This document shows, in pieces, positions 36,151 through 50,515 of a stretch of 64,000 nt of DNA (positions within the stretch are counted from its first letter, which is position 1; each line of letters begins with the position of its first letter). The translations under genes were made by a program, and so were the position numbers. This DNA comes from Podospora bellae-mahoneyi (lineage: Eukaryota; Ascomycota; Sordariomycetes; Sordariales; Podosporaceae), in contig NW_026946359.1 in assembly GCF_035222275.1 (NCBI RefSeq), forward strand, positions 3,906,001 through 3,970,000, written 5' to 3'. The notes under the pieces were generated by a model. That model did no database searches. It saw only the letters and a program-made list of their open reading frames with translations, and was not told the DNA's origin.

Positions 36151-39100
36151 ATGTCCTCCGCAGGGAGGCCGAGTTCTGGCGGCGCGTCACTGTCGCAATC
36201 TCGTTCAGACTCCATTTCCACTTCGATCTCACTGCCACCCCTCCCTTTGTCACAGCCTGCGAGCCGGACTTCAGCTGGTGGTGGCATACTCACACCGGCC
36301 CGCGATGCCGAGCTCAACCAGCCAGGTCGTCGCCAGAGCATCCACGATCAAGATGTCTTTGGTTCAAGAAAACGGAAGCGAGATGTCTCGACACCAGGAC
36401 GGAGCACTGACAGTTTACTAAAAGCTCCAATTGTTTTGAAGGTATTGCCTTTTTTTTGTAAACCAGTCTCAATCGCTCATGTTTGACGGTAGCTAACCTT
36501 AGTACAGCCCCATCCGTCTAGCCTTACATCGAGACCGTGTATGCTCCACCCTCTCATGATGCTTCCCCGCGAGAGCCTACCGCTGTCCGCCCTCGACCTC
36601 GTCAAGCCACACGGAGAACTTCCATCCACCCGTCTTTTTGAGTCCAAGATTAAGATTCTCGACCTCGAGGGACGCCTGGGCCACAGTGCCCTCATTGCCC
36701 GTTCAGAGATCACCAAAATGGTATATGCCGTCGAAAGCGAAAGCCCTGGGTTATACGTGCTGTGCAAGCTGGGCTCATGGGTGGATGTTGGAGAGCTCAG
36801 TCATGATGCTACTGTGGTCTGCAAGGAGAGATTGAAAGGCCCAAAGCAGGTCAAAGTCGAAGATCCGGCCGGCGCGCCTCTTATAACACCACAAATGTAC
36901 AAGGAGAACAAGAGGAGGAAACTCGCCATCGAAGAACTCCAGGCCGCCACTCGCAGACGATCAGGAACTCTCACCGATATGGACTCTCACAGTCAGATTT
37001 TGGCATTGCCCAACTCTAGGCCTGCTTCAAGAGGAATCGTTGGGTCTAGACCGGCCTCCAGAGGAGTTGGAACTCAAATTGTTCAGCCACCAGAGGAGAT
37101 TTTGGCCGACTCTCTCGCTTTGCTATCCAGCACGCGAGACAGCACCCCAGCCCCTCTTCCTGTCTCAGACACTGGTTGCCAGGCAGAGCCACAGTCACAG
37201 CCACAGGAGCAGGAGCAGGATAAGCCGACCGCCGAAGGCATCATGGACAACATTAGAACACAGTATCAAGAAGCTCTCTATCATTCAAAGGTAAGAATCT
37301 TGGTGTCCGACCTACTCGTTTGTCAATATGCTCACTGGCCTAGGGATCGCTGGCATATTTCGCAAAGGGCCCACTGTCCAGGGCTCGAGCCGCCTTCCAC
37401 CCCGATACAGGCTCCGATCTCGAAATGGCTGACTTGGTAGAGTTTTTGAAGAGTCTCATCATGACAACTATCCTGGTGGACAAGAAGTACCGCGAAACAA
37501 TTCCCGTTATCATTGAGAAAATGAAAACGTGCCTCGAGGACTCGGACAACGCCCAGACAAAGCGCAAGAAACGGAAGGTGAAGAAGCTCAAGATGGGGAA
37601 AGATGGCTTGTACCCAAGTGAAGTGGACCACATTAAGAGGTGGTGGAGTTCACATCTGCCGATTGCTGTTGGGAATGAAGAGGAAGAAGCAAAGATCGTT
37701 TCCCAGACCGAAGCCAAGTATCACGTCTCCTGCCTTCGACGGAGAGAAACTCAGTTGCAGATGATCCTAATCATGGAAATTCTGGCGCTGGAACCATTGA
37801 TACGGCCAAAGGATCCTGTTGGTGACTACCTGCTGCCTGGCGAGTCCCGAGCACCATCCCGCGAAGCAAGTCAAGAGCCGACAGCGAAGAAACGGAACAA
37901 GCACAATCTTCCTGTACTTTTGGATGTTCACGCTGATCGCCTTTGTATTTGGCAGTCGGTAACACTGGATGAGGTCAAAGCGCTGGCTGAGTCTCAAGCA
38001 CCCAAAGAGGGTGCCAGGCCCGAGCGAATTGACTCTGACCCCCTGAAGGACTTTTGTGTGGAAATCATCCTACCCTTTTTCGCTGCACGTCTCCCAGAGC
38101 TTTGTGACTCCATCAACAGAAAGTTGGGTGGCCCTGTGGCTCAGTCGCCACCAAAGAAGGAGTTTGTGAAGCCGGCTGCTGTCTCAAAAGCGAAACCTGG
38201 TGCGCCAGCAAAGCGGCCTGCCGCCCTGAAGGACAGCGATCGATCGCTCCAGCGAGCGCTTTCCAACGAGCGTATGAGACGTAGTGTCTCAAGAGAGCCA
38301 TCCAAGGCGATCGCCCTTATGCGATCTGCGAGCGCGACGGCAATTCCTGGACTGAAGCGGGAGGGTAGTGAGCCGCTGCTCATGGGAATGGTCACCCGCC
38401 AAGACAAGAGTTTGAAGGAAAAGCCAACAAATGTCTTCCCACGTGGGGAAGATCTCAGAGCGAGAAAGAAGGCCCAGGTAGATGCCGAGTTGAAAGATGC
38501 CATCTCGGCGCTTAAGAAGCCAAACCGGGCACTGGCTGTGAAAGAATTTGCTGACGCAGTGGACAAGAGAGCTTCTGCGGGTGTCAACCAGGTGAAGAAG
38601 GTGAAGAAGCCGCGGACACCTTCTATTGTCAAAGCAACTCCAGCAAACGGCCGCTTCAAGGATGTCCTTGCGGGCGACAATGCGCGTGGACAAACATCTC
38701 AATCTTTTGAAGCCATCCCACCATCAAGCGCCTCCATGATCCCAGCATCGACATTACCTCGCAAGTTCAATGCATTGGCACCACCGCCATCGTCAACACC
38801 GATCAGGATCAGCGCGACTCCGGCCCGCAAACCAGCCGCGGTCAGCACCTTCCACACCCTGCAGGCAATCCAGGAGACACCGGGCCCCATCTTGGCCTCG
38901 TCACCCATCATGGCAAGAAAGGCAGCGCCCGCACCGACTCAGGGCCAAAGAGCCTCTACACAATTCCTATCTATACCTCAGGAAGCGATAGACCACTTCC
39001 CCTCCTCGCCCGGGCTACCGGCGCTCTTTGAGACACCGGTCAACCCTAAATTTCATAAAACGGTCACGGCTATCAATGACAGCCCTATTCGGTCAAAGCT

Positions 39101-39242
39101 ATTCACGTTGGCACCAGCCCAACACAAACAAAAGGAGAAGGAAGCCCCACCGCCGGGGACACTCGGACAGACAGTTCTCACGAAGGAGACAGCGAGCATA
39201 TACGCCAAACTCGGGTGGGACGACGACGATGACATTATATAA
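36151..39242 (+). CDS. sld3: SLD3-family DNA replication initiation factor
   Basis: Three exons (36151-36441, 36508-37290, 37344-39242; introns 66 and 53 nt) encode 990 residues. Residues 1-97 are Ser/Pro-rich and disordered. Exon 2 carries a conserved N-terminal block (ESLPLSALDLVKPHGELP, RSEITKMVYAVESESPG, YVLCKLGSWVDVGEL). Exon 3 begins the core SLD3 domain, recognised by the run HIKRWWSSHLPI and then KYHVSCLRRRETQLQMILIMEILALE. The tail (about residues 600-990) is basic and Ser/Pro/Ala-rich and fits a CDK-regulated binding region. In yeast Sld3 loads Cdc45 onto MCM and binds Dpb11 after CDK phosphorylation. That role is transferred from the family. The gene is divergent from the SSK2-type gene. 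Confidence 0.85.
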
Positions 39243-39607
39243 TGAACCTGGCATGAAACAATCAACATCACAGCCATAAGCAAAACTTCGCATGGCATCA
39301 GGGGTTTACTGAGCAGGTTCGGGATTGGGGGAAAGAAGTATTTCGCTTGGGAGCATTGTCGGCAGAAGAGGATACCTTAGATAGTTCATAAACTTTGTGT
39401 TGTATAAGTCACGTATATAGATACCCATTAGCTGGCACAAAAAAGGGAATGGGTAATAGGTAGGGATGTCAAGATATTAGTGGTTAAAGCATGGCGTCTA
39501 ATGGTATTATTACTTTTGATTGTTAATTCCCTCTCAACACTCTCGTTGTTATTATCATTCCCATTTTCAACAACCTATCTTACCACCCAGCAACCCCTAC
39601 CTACCCT
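39243..39607. other. Convergent 3' intergenic region SLD3 / TRS65
   Basis: 365 bp between facing stops, A/T-rich, with nothing recognisable besides likely 3' UTRs. Confidence 0.65.
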
Positions 39608-41514
39608 CTACTCCCTCCTCCTCACAACCACCAAAGGCAACTCCCTCACATCCACATGCTCCTGACTCCCCAAATCGACCACCTTCACCGCCTCCACCCC
39701 AACAACCCCCTCCCTCAACGCCAAAAACCTCAACTCCACCACACTACACGCATTCGCCGCCAACGGTCCGACCCTCACATCCGCCGACAGACACACCACC
39801 TCGGTATTATCCACCCCCCCAGCCTTCTGCATCGCATAAACCACATTCTCATCCAGCACCGCATCCGCCATACCACTGTCCTTCTTCCCACCGATATTCC
39901 CCCTCATCGTCGGTCTCCCCAACGCCCCCCCCTCGTTCCTCCTCCTGTGCGGGACCACCAAAAGCATCAACTTCCTTGCCTGGGACGATGCCGTCATGGA
40001 AGCCGTCATGGACGAATACGACAAATGCATCCCAGCAGGAGCAATCATCGACGTGGGACGGGAGCGGTTAACAACAAACACCGTCCAGACAAACTCCTCG
40101 CCTACATACACCGGTTTATCCGGCCCGGTAAAGGTGAGGGTAATCCCAAAGTCGGAGAGGGTGGTTTCCGTTGCTGATCTAGCTGCTGCTTCGAGAGAAG
40201 GAAGTGCGTCCGGGCGGATGACTGAAGGAGAAACCAACGGTTGGGAGTCAACACCCCCCGAAATGGACAGCTGACTTGGGCGGTGGGACCGCTGGATGGG
40301 CTGCGTCATTGGTTGGCCGAAGCCGGGGTTGACGGGGAGGGTAAAGTCTAGGGGTGTTGTCCACGTCATGGAGAGTTTGGGGGTGCAAGGGTTTGATTCC
40401 GAGTCTGGGCGGACGAGGATGAAGATTTCGATTGTGATGACCAGGTCGCGGTCTCGGATGGGGCCTTTGGTGGTGGCGAGGTCAAGGGAGGAAGGGGTGA
40501 GCTTGTAGAGGAAGGTGAGGTGGTCGTGGGCGACGCAGTTTAGGGGGAGGCGCATCCCGGGTTGGTTGTTGAGGTCCTCTGCGGTGCCGTTGGTGACGTC
40601 GAGGGAGATTTTGTTGAGGGAGGCTTCGCAGTCGAAGTAGGGGGTGAAGTCAGTTTCGACGAGGGCGATGAGGGCTGGGCTGGGGGGTGAGGTGTTTGGT
40701 CGGGAGAAACGGACTCGGCAGTGGAGGAGGGGGAAGATCTTGAGTTTGAGGTTTTGAAGGCCCGGGATGCGACGGAGGGATTCTTTGGATTGGGTTGCTG
40801 GCGCTACTCGGGATACTCTCTGGGCTGAGAGATGGGGCTTGATGCCGCCCAGCATTGGGTCGCTGGCAAAGGAATCGAGCATATTCATGCCCGAGGGCAC
40901 ACAGCTTAGCATGTAGCCATCTCTTTGGTCAGGATTGTTTTCTGGGTCTGCTTGCTTGAGACCTGCTGTCCCGGAAAAGACAACCGACGGCATCTGTAGC
41001 CGGATCCTGGGACGACCCAAGAACACTGACAGTTTCCAGACAGCATAGACAAACTTGGTTCCATCTTCGGCCTCGTCTGGAACTATGAAAACGTCTTCGA
41101 CATCCTCCACTCCACCATTAAATATGATCTCGGACGCAGGGGGGCTGTTTAGGTCTTGCGAATGGCTATTGACGATCTGGGCATCTAAGGTGATGACGAG
41201 TCGTCGCAAATGTAGGCGGAGCGTCTGTTCGTCGGCGCATTGTGTTCGCAGTATTAAGTAGACATCGACAGTTTCATCTGAAGTGAAAGTGAGTAAGATG
41301 GGCGTGGGAACAAGAGATGTTGCGCGAACCTCATACCGAAGAACAACTGGTCGCGTAGCTCGATGCCAGCGAGTTTACTTTCGAAGGAGCCTTGACCTTG
41401 CCGGAGGGCTTCGTCAGGGTTGAATTTTGTAGTAAATGGTACAATGTAGGTTAGGTGTGCGTTTTCGAGGAAGACATCGTTGGCATCGCGCCCTGGGGCA
41501 TCCGGTACCGCCAT
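39608..41514 (-). CDS. trs65: TRS65-family subunit of the TRAPPII vesicle-tethering complex
   Basis: Two exons (complement of 41514-41337 and 41277-39608, intron 59 nt) give 615 residues beginning MAVPDAPGRD. Joining restores RDQLFFDETVDVYLILRT. Family marks are FVYAVWKLSVFLGRPRIRLQ, VPSGMNMLDSFASDP, the HDHLTFLYKL segment, PKLSMTWTTPLDFTLPVNPGFG, IQRSHRPSQLS, RPDALPSLEAA, and the C-terminal immunoglobulin-like block EEFVWTVFVVNRSRP to SADVRVGPLAANAC. Trs65 is a fungal TRAPPII subunit that helps activate Rab GTPases at the late Golgi. The assignment rests on overall pattern and not on a catalytic motif, so it is somewhat less firm than the neighbours. Confidence 0.82.
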
Positions 41515-42116
41515 CGTTTTCTCTTGGACTGGGTGTTGGGCTCTGCAATTATAGGGAGCTGTTTCTCAGGGGATCATGAGGTTTCGAGGTCGTGACTAGG
41601 CGCATGAGCTGGTGGGAGTCGAGGCGATATATAAACAAGGTTCCGATTTCTTTGGCTACTAGTTCCTGAATAACAGTAGATAATGTGTTCTGTCAGCTCA
41701 GTACAGCTTAAAGGACAAATGTGAAGACGGGCTTGTTCATGATAGTTGAAGTCCCAAGCTGGTGGAGCTTCACAGCAGCTCCAACGGTCAGGGGTGCACT
41801 TGGCATCTGATGTCAAGTATTAGCGTGGCGCGACGTAAAAGAGGACCGTGCGTTAAAGCCTGTGCTTGGCTTTTTGTGATTTTACCAGCCCACGTCGACT
41901 TCAAGCTTGCAATCTTCTCGGTTGTTGACCACGGGTTTTCTTCGCAACTCGAGTGCCAGAGTTATTTCATCACGAATACCGCCCTGGGACGACCTCTTAA
42001 TCCTATTGACAGTCTCCGCTATTCGTATTTTGTAATACGACGACTTGCCTGTCGCCGACGACTTCGATATCCATCCGCAACCAGCAAGCCAGCGAGCGCA
42101 TCACGATTCGGTTGCA
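41515..42116. promoter_or_regulatory. Bidirectional promoter region TRS65 / PRP40
   Basis: 602 bp between divergent starts. No gene or clear motif is seen. Confidence 0.55.
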
Positions 42117-44899
42117 ATGAATGGACATTTTGCGCCGCCGGGGGCGCCCGCAGTTTGGACAGAACACAAGACTCCCGATGGCCGTACATACTATTACAAT
42201 ACCTTGACCAAGGTTACGCAATGGACCAAGCCGGAGGAAATGATGACACCCGCCGAGGTATGTGCCCTATGGCAGTCTGAAGAGGTCGCAATACACTAAG
42301 CTAACATATATTACTCACAGCGCGCGCTGGCAAATCAACCATGGAAGGAGTACACGGCAGAGGGAGGCCGGAAGTATTGGTATAACACTGAAACAAAGCA
42401 GAGCTCCTGGGAGATGCCCGATGTCTACAAACGAGCCTTGGGAGCTGGTGATTCTACTGCCACCACACCTACGTAAGTTTTTACCTTGTCCTGATTGTGA
42501 CATATTGTATTAACTTATTTACAGAGGCCCATCAGCTTCATTTGGTGCGGCTGGAGGAGGTAGTGGTCATCATGGCGGTTCGTATGACCACCACCACCAG
42601 CAACGCGATCATCGGGATTATCGCGACCATAGGGAGCCCATGGGCGAGTCCAGACAACTCACCTATGGCAGCAACATTCAGGCGCAAGCCTTCGTCTCTG
42701 CCAGCAACGATCCTGAGTATGCCACCGTCGAAGAGGCAGAGGCGGCGTTCGTGAAGCTCCTTCGCAGCAGTAAAGTCCAGCCTGATTGGACCTGGGAGCA
42801 GGCTATCCGCGCCATTGTCAAAGATCCCCAGTTCCGCGCCATCAAAGATCCGAGGGATCGCAAAGCTGCCTTTGAGAAGTATTGCCACGATGTCGTTGTG
42901 CAAGACAAGGAACGTGCCAAGGAAAGACTGACCAAACTTCGCGCTGACTTCGCCACCATGCTCCGGAGCCACCCAGAGATTAAGCACTACACCCGGTGGA
43001 AGACAGCCCGGCCCATGATCGAGGGCGAGACCATCTTCCGCTCGACTAACGACGAGAACGAGCGCCGTCAGTTGTTCGAGGACTACGTTAGTGACCTCAA
43101 ACGGGCTCACAAGGAGCAGCAGGTTACAATGCGCAAGAGCGCTATGGATGGTCTGATCGAACTGCTTCCCACTCTCAGTTTGGAGCCCTACACTCGCTGG
43201 GCTGAAGCACAAGGTACCATCCAGAACACCCCCTTGTTTCAAAGTGATGAGAAGTACAAGACACTCAGCAATTTTGACGTGTTGACCGTCTTCCAAAATC
43301 ATGTCAAGTCCTTGGAACGTAACTTCAACGACTCAAAGCAGGAAGAGAAGAACAAGAAATTCCGCCAGGAGCGGAAAGCTCGTGATAACTTCAAAGTCGT
43401 CCTCACAGAGCTGAAGAGGGATGGCAAAATCACTGCCGGCACCACCTGGACCCAGATACACCCCCTGATCGCAGACGATGCTCGCTACAGAGCTGTCGCC
43501 GGTAATCCCGGGTCTACTGCTATGGAGCTGTTTTGGGATGTTGTTGAGGAGGAAGAGCGCGCTCTCAGGGGCACCCGCAATGATGTGCTTGACGTTATTG
43601 GTGTAAGTGCTCCCGATATGGATTCCAACAAAATGCAAGCTGACAAGTCGATTCAGGACAAACGGTTCGAAGTCACCCCGAAGACCACTTTTGAAGAGTT
43701 TGAGGCAGTCGTCAGGGGTGATGCTCGTACGACTAACATTGAACGTAAAATTCTTGAGCTTATTTTTGAACGGGTAGGTTCTTTTCATCGCAAATCGACC
43801 ATGACGAACAGGGCTGACGTTTCCATGAAAGGTCCAGCAAAAGCGCACAAAGCGCACAGACGAAGACAAGGTGCAGCGCCGCGCTCTCGATGACCTTCGT
43901 GCAGCCATGAAACGGTTGGAGCCTCCCATCACCGTCACTGATACTTACGAACAGGTGAAGGCCAGGCTTGCCCAGTCTGAGGCATTCCGGACTGTGAACT
44001 CTGAGGAAGCTCGTCGGGGCGCCTTTGACAAGTATATTCGTCGCCTTAAGGAGAAGGATGAGGAAAATGAAAACGAGCGCCAACGCCGTCGGGAACGCCC
44101 AGATGGGCATCGTGATAGAGGTGAGCGATCCTACCGAAGTGGACGTTCTGCTAGGAGCCGCAGTCGCAGCCCTGAACACAACACCTACGAGGCCGATCGT
44201 CGCCACGCCATGGCCGACCGCGAGCGTAACTACAGAAAAACCAGTGCGGCCGAGGTTCTACTTTCCGATCGTCGTTCTGCCGATGGCCACCACGATTCAG
44301 TGCGTGATCGAGAACGTGACAGGGACCGTGATCGGGATCGCATCTCTGAGCGTGATCGTGAACGTGACCGTGACCGCGACCGCGACCGCGACCGTGAGAG
44401 GGATCGTGATCGGGCCCGCGACTATCGGGATCGGGATCGTGACCGGGACCGTGAGCGAGATCGCGACCGGGATCACGGCCGTGACCGCGATAGAGACCGT
44501 GACAGAGACCACCGCGACCATCGCGACTATGACCGGCGCTCTCGCCCCGCCGACGACTTCAACCACTACGATCGTGAGCGCCGCACACGTGAGGAGGATC
44601 GGGAACGTATTTATCGCAGGCGAGTACTTGAGCGCGACGTTGATGAGCTGCCATACGGTGACGAGCGGCCCAGTTCCTCATCTAGACGCCCGCGCCCCGA
44701 AGAAGACGACCACGACCGAAGGTCTCCCCGGCAGGCGAAGCGCATCAAGGTTGAGGATGACCGTGCCGCTACCCCCTCGGCCGCCACCGCCACCGCCCAG
44801 CCTAAGTCTGCCGCTGTAGCTCCGGCAGCTATCAAGGAAGAGAAGCCCTCCCCCAGTGTCCGCGCTGGTAGTGAAGAGGGCGAGATTGAGGAGGATTAA
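42117..44899 (+). CDS. prp40: PRP40-type U1 snRNP splicing factor (WW and FF domains)
   Basis: Five exons (42117-42257, 42321-42472, 42525-43602, 43657-43773, 43832-44899) encode 851 residues. The start [14 protein letters not shown] places the first WW domain at about 13-40 ([20 protein letters not shown]); the second is at about 54-82 ([20 protein letters not shown]). FF domains follow from about residue 175 ([20 protein letters not shown], then [15 protein letters not shown]-like repeats). The tail is a long Arg/Asp/Glu dipeptide region (about 640-780), similar to RD regions of other U1-associated proteins. Prp40 bridges the 5' and 3' splice sites by binding the branch-point protein BBP and the polymerase CTD. 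The 54-nt third intron (43603-43656) is stop-free and a multiple of three; the fourth ends in the weak acceptor ATGAAAG. Confidence 0.93.
43603..43656 (+). other. Stop-free 54-nt intron in PRP40
   Basis: The donor is GTAAGT, the branch site GCTGAC and the acceptor ATTCAG. It holds 18 codons with no stop. Removal restores the expected [18 protein letters not shown] family sequence between FF repeats. Confidence 0.8.
44307..44540 (+). repeat. Internal CGTGAYCGN-type coding repeat (Arg-Asp/Glu dipeptides) in PRP40
   Basis: Degenerate tandem hexanucleotides (CGN GAY/GAR) encode alternating R-D/R-E residues. The same repeat is open in other frames and on the other strand, producing Val/Thr/Ala-rich shadow frames that are not genes. 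Confidence 0.85.
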
Positions 44900-45907
44900 A
44901 CACCTGCCAGTTCGCCTTGTACTCTTGCTGGCAGCCCTTTTACCCTTGCTGGCAGCAAAGAGGATGAAATTGTGAACGCCCAGACGCCAATTCTCACAGC
45001 CGCGTGAGTTTTCTGCTCAACTTGCCTTTGGTTCTCGATATGGGAGAAGTTCGGCCGCAGTATACACTGTACAAGTACGTCTCTGTCGCCCGCAAAAAGA
45101 TGCTCTAACTCGGCTTGAGTAGTCGGTGTTTTTTTCTCATACTCTTATTCTGTCATGGTATTCATTTTGATCAGCAGGGGCTGCTGGTTAGGTAGTGTAG
45201 TTGAAAGTACAAAACGTTGTGTAGTAGCTTTTTAAATACCAAAAAGTCCTTGTGTTGTACCATGTTTCTTTCCACATGGCTGTTGCCTGAGTGATTCCTA
45301 TCCTATAATCCAAAAAGAATGTGTCAAGGGCCTGCACTTTATCGCCAATTGTGTGCATATTTACCAGAAATCAACATCAAACACCACACCTTTAACCGTG
45401 TTTTATCACTAAATATGGCAAGATTCACAGGGTACGCAATATCGGCATTTCTAACCCTTTATATATTTCTCTAGAAGAAACGGCGACTATCTAATCACAG
45501 CCCACATAGCTAGGTAAATCACCTTTCACCTCGTGCGGTCCCTTTTGCAGGTCAGGAATACCCTGCTCAGAAACCTGGCGGCGGTCACCTGCTTGTCCCA
45601 TTGCCCCTCAATCTACCAAGATGTGATCCATCTGCGACAGAAGACATACTTGCCCACTACTTCCCGGAAGTGGCGTCTTGGTAGGACCAGGCAACAGGGG
45701 ATAGACCGCCACCGCTGTCCTATGGCGGGATCGTCATCCTCGGACGTGCCCCCTTCCTCAGATACAACCCCTAAACCACCCCGGGCGCCGCCGGTTCGAT
45801 TTATACAGGTATCACCATTTTGTACGCCTAAAACACCAGGATCCGATGCATCGTCATGAGGAGGGGGAAGAGAGTCCTGTTTTTTGTTGTCCTTTGGGAT
45901 GCCCTTT
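44900..45907. other. Convergent 3' intergenic region PRP40 / RLI1
   Basis: 1.0 kb between facing stops. The left end is T-rich 3' UTR-like sequence. A 108-codon plus-strand frame at 45533-45859 is not recognised and is probably chance. No RNA gene is seen. Confidence 0.55.
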
Positions 45908-48374
<2,467 letters not shown>

Positions 48375-50515
48375 GGTGCCGCAATATTTTCCCCAGCTTC
48401 GTAGGCTGGAACCTGCTTGGTTTTTTTTTTTGGTGGTCTAGGAATAAAAGCAAGACTTGCTACGAAGGGACAACTTGAAGCGCAAAAAACGCCAACTCTG
48501 GCAGGATCTGGAGGAGTCCAGGGATGCTCGGCGCAGGTCGACTGTGATCAGGATTGGGTAGAGAAATATGGAGGCCAGAGGAGGGGCAACGTGGGTCAGA
48601 CGGTTGCCGCGAAAATGTTACTGGTGTCGCCAATTGTGGAGGAGGGGCAGGGCAAAATTATTACCAGGGGGGTGCAACTCTAAAATCAAGTTAAATGGTT
48701 GTCCTTGCCACAAAGAACAATGGGGCTTGGCGGCAAAGTCAGCTACAATCCATGCTGGCTGATAGGCCAGCTGCCCTGTAACTGCTCTTTCGTAGGTATC
48801 CAGCAGCAGCCTTGTTGTTGACCTTCGATACCAAGCACAATAACCAAGACAATAGGAAGATCAATGGAGCCTACCTACCTTGGGACAAAACACGAACCCC
48901 ATTTGTTGTCTTTATTCTCTTTTAATGGCGTGTTTGCAGTCGTAGTTTGTTTGTTTTCAAGTGATTGGTACTTTTCCTACCCCGCTGTGGTTGGCTCCTG
49001 ATCCCACCTCCAAGAGAGCTTCATACATATCACACGCGTAGATCGAGTCTTCAAAGGGACAACACCGAGAAAAAGAAGAGGCCGTAGACCCATGGAACAT
49101 CCATTGGTTTTCGTTTTTCTTGTGACACGTACTTTCACTTGCTATTATCAAGGGCAACTTTGCTGCGCCCACTGTTGACGGACTTTTAGATGCATCCCCG
49201 AAGCGAAAGACCGAGAGCTTGGGTAATGATAATGGAATGGTCGGACGAGCTGGAGAAAAAGATCGTTGCTTACGACGTCGTCAGATTGGGGCTTTTAGAC
49301 TCTGTCGGCGTTGGACTCCAGCAAGCTGGCATGCACGTCGGCAACGACGGAAGAGTGACCGGCGAATGTGGCACATCCACTTCAGGCCACCCTCGCTGCC
49401 CTCGGGTTGGAACTACAAAACTCCATTTCACGCTGACTTCCTTTTCTCACTTGACCACCACCCATCACTCACCTACTGGCTGCACCTTCATTGCAGGCAC
49501 ACGATATTCTTCCTTGTCCTTGGCCAACAAACTGTTGCTACGCGTGCTATTTACTGTCCGGGAGATATTGAGGTACTCAGTAAGTCTGTCTCTTCGATTT
49601 TCATTGCATTCCCTTGGCCCCTAAAAAGCAAAGGGCCAACGCGTGACCGTGGGGCGAGCTGTGCCTGTTGGTTCGACTAAGCGGCGACATCGCGGTCAGC
49701 TTCGATGGCGAGGCTGGCAACGGGAAGACGGCGAGTCGCAGGCCGGGCCAGCTGTCAGCCTCATCGAATGAGCGAGTTGGTGCATCCAAAGACCAATCTG
49801 GTGGGTGGGTGGGAGCTAACCTGACCGTCAGGTGGGGCTTAGGCTCGACGCAAGCACGGACCACGGATACCTGGGCTCCGTCCACCATAGGTTTTCCAAT
49901 CTTCTCCTCTGACACCCACCCACTGCGAAATTCAGCGACACCATCATCACTAAACCACACCGGGGTCTCCAGCTCTGCACGCAACCCCACCCCAGCACCG
50001 TCGCTACAGACCAAGAGCAGAGTTGTAATACATTCTGCTGCCTGGAGGGCATGGTTGGATGACCTGTAAGTTGCTACATCGCCTGCATTTGCGCGCTTGC
50101 CCACGCGGTGAGCTCGCCGCGTCTTGTCCATCAAACCTATCATCAAATCGGGCACATGCCCATCAACAGCTACCCCTTGCTGCCTCCCTGGTGTCGGTGA
50201 CGCCTGGTTTTCGATGGATTCCGCTGTCCGCGTTGTCCTTGATGCCATAGAATCAACGTACACCGCTCCCACGGTCGCTGGGACACGCAATCGTTCCTGT
50301 TAATCAACCCAGCCTCGCCTTCATCACTTACACCCCTCCTTATGCGACAAGCATCATTGAAGCACCGTCCTGGCCCATGACATGTAGTTGTTGAGTGATT
50401 TTGGGTCGCCCAGGCGGCCTCTCCACGACCCCCCAATTCGCGACTGGTCTACTGCTAGAGAATCTCAACTGACATCGTCGCCATGTAGCAGGCAGCTTGC
50501 GGTCTGAACTTCACA
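48375..50515. promoter_or_regulatory. Bidirectional promoter region RLI1 / CHD1
   Basis: 2.1 kb between divergent starts. It contains a CCTACCTACCTT word at 48870-48881 and C/T-rich leader sequence toward CHD1 (49.4-50.5 kb). Open frames on both strands (for example 49190-49624 plus and 49601-50290 minus) show no family features. No gene is called. Confidence 0.55.

Noticed and set aside
44025-44819. 264-codon plus-strand frame over the PRP40 tail
   Set aside because: Frame-shifted reading of the CGNGAY repeat, giving a Val/Thr/Ile pattern; not a separate gene.
45780-45810. GGTTCGATTTA resembling a tRNA T-loop
   Set aside because: No matching acceptor or anticodon stem could be folded around it.
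49601-50290. 229-codon minus-strand frame between RLI1 and CHD1
   Set aside because: No family feature, overlaps plus-strand frames and the CHD1 leader.
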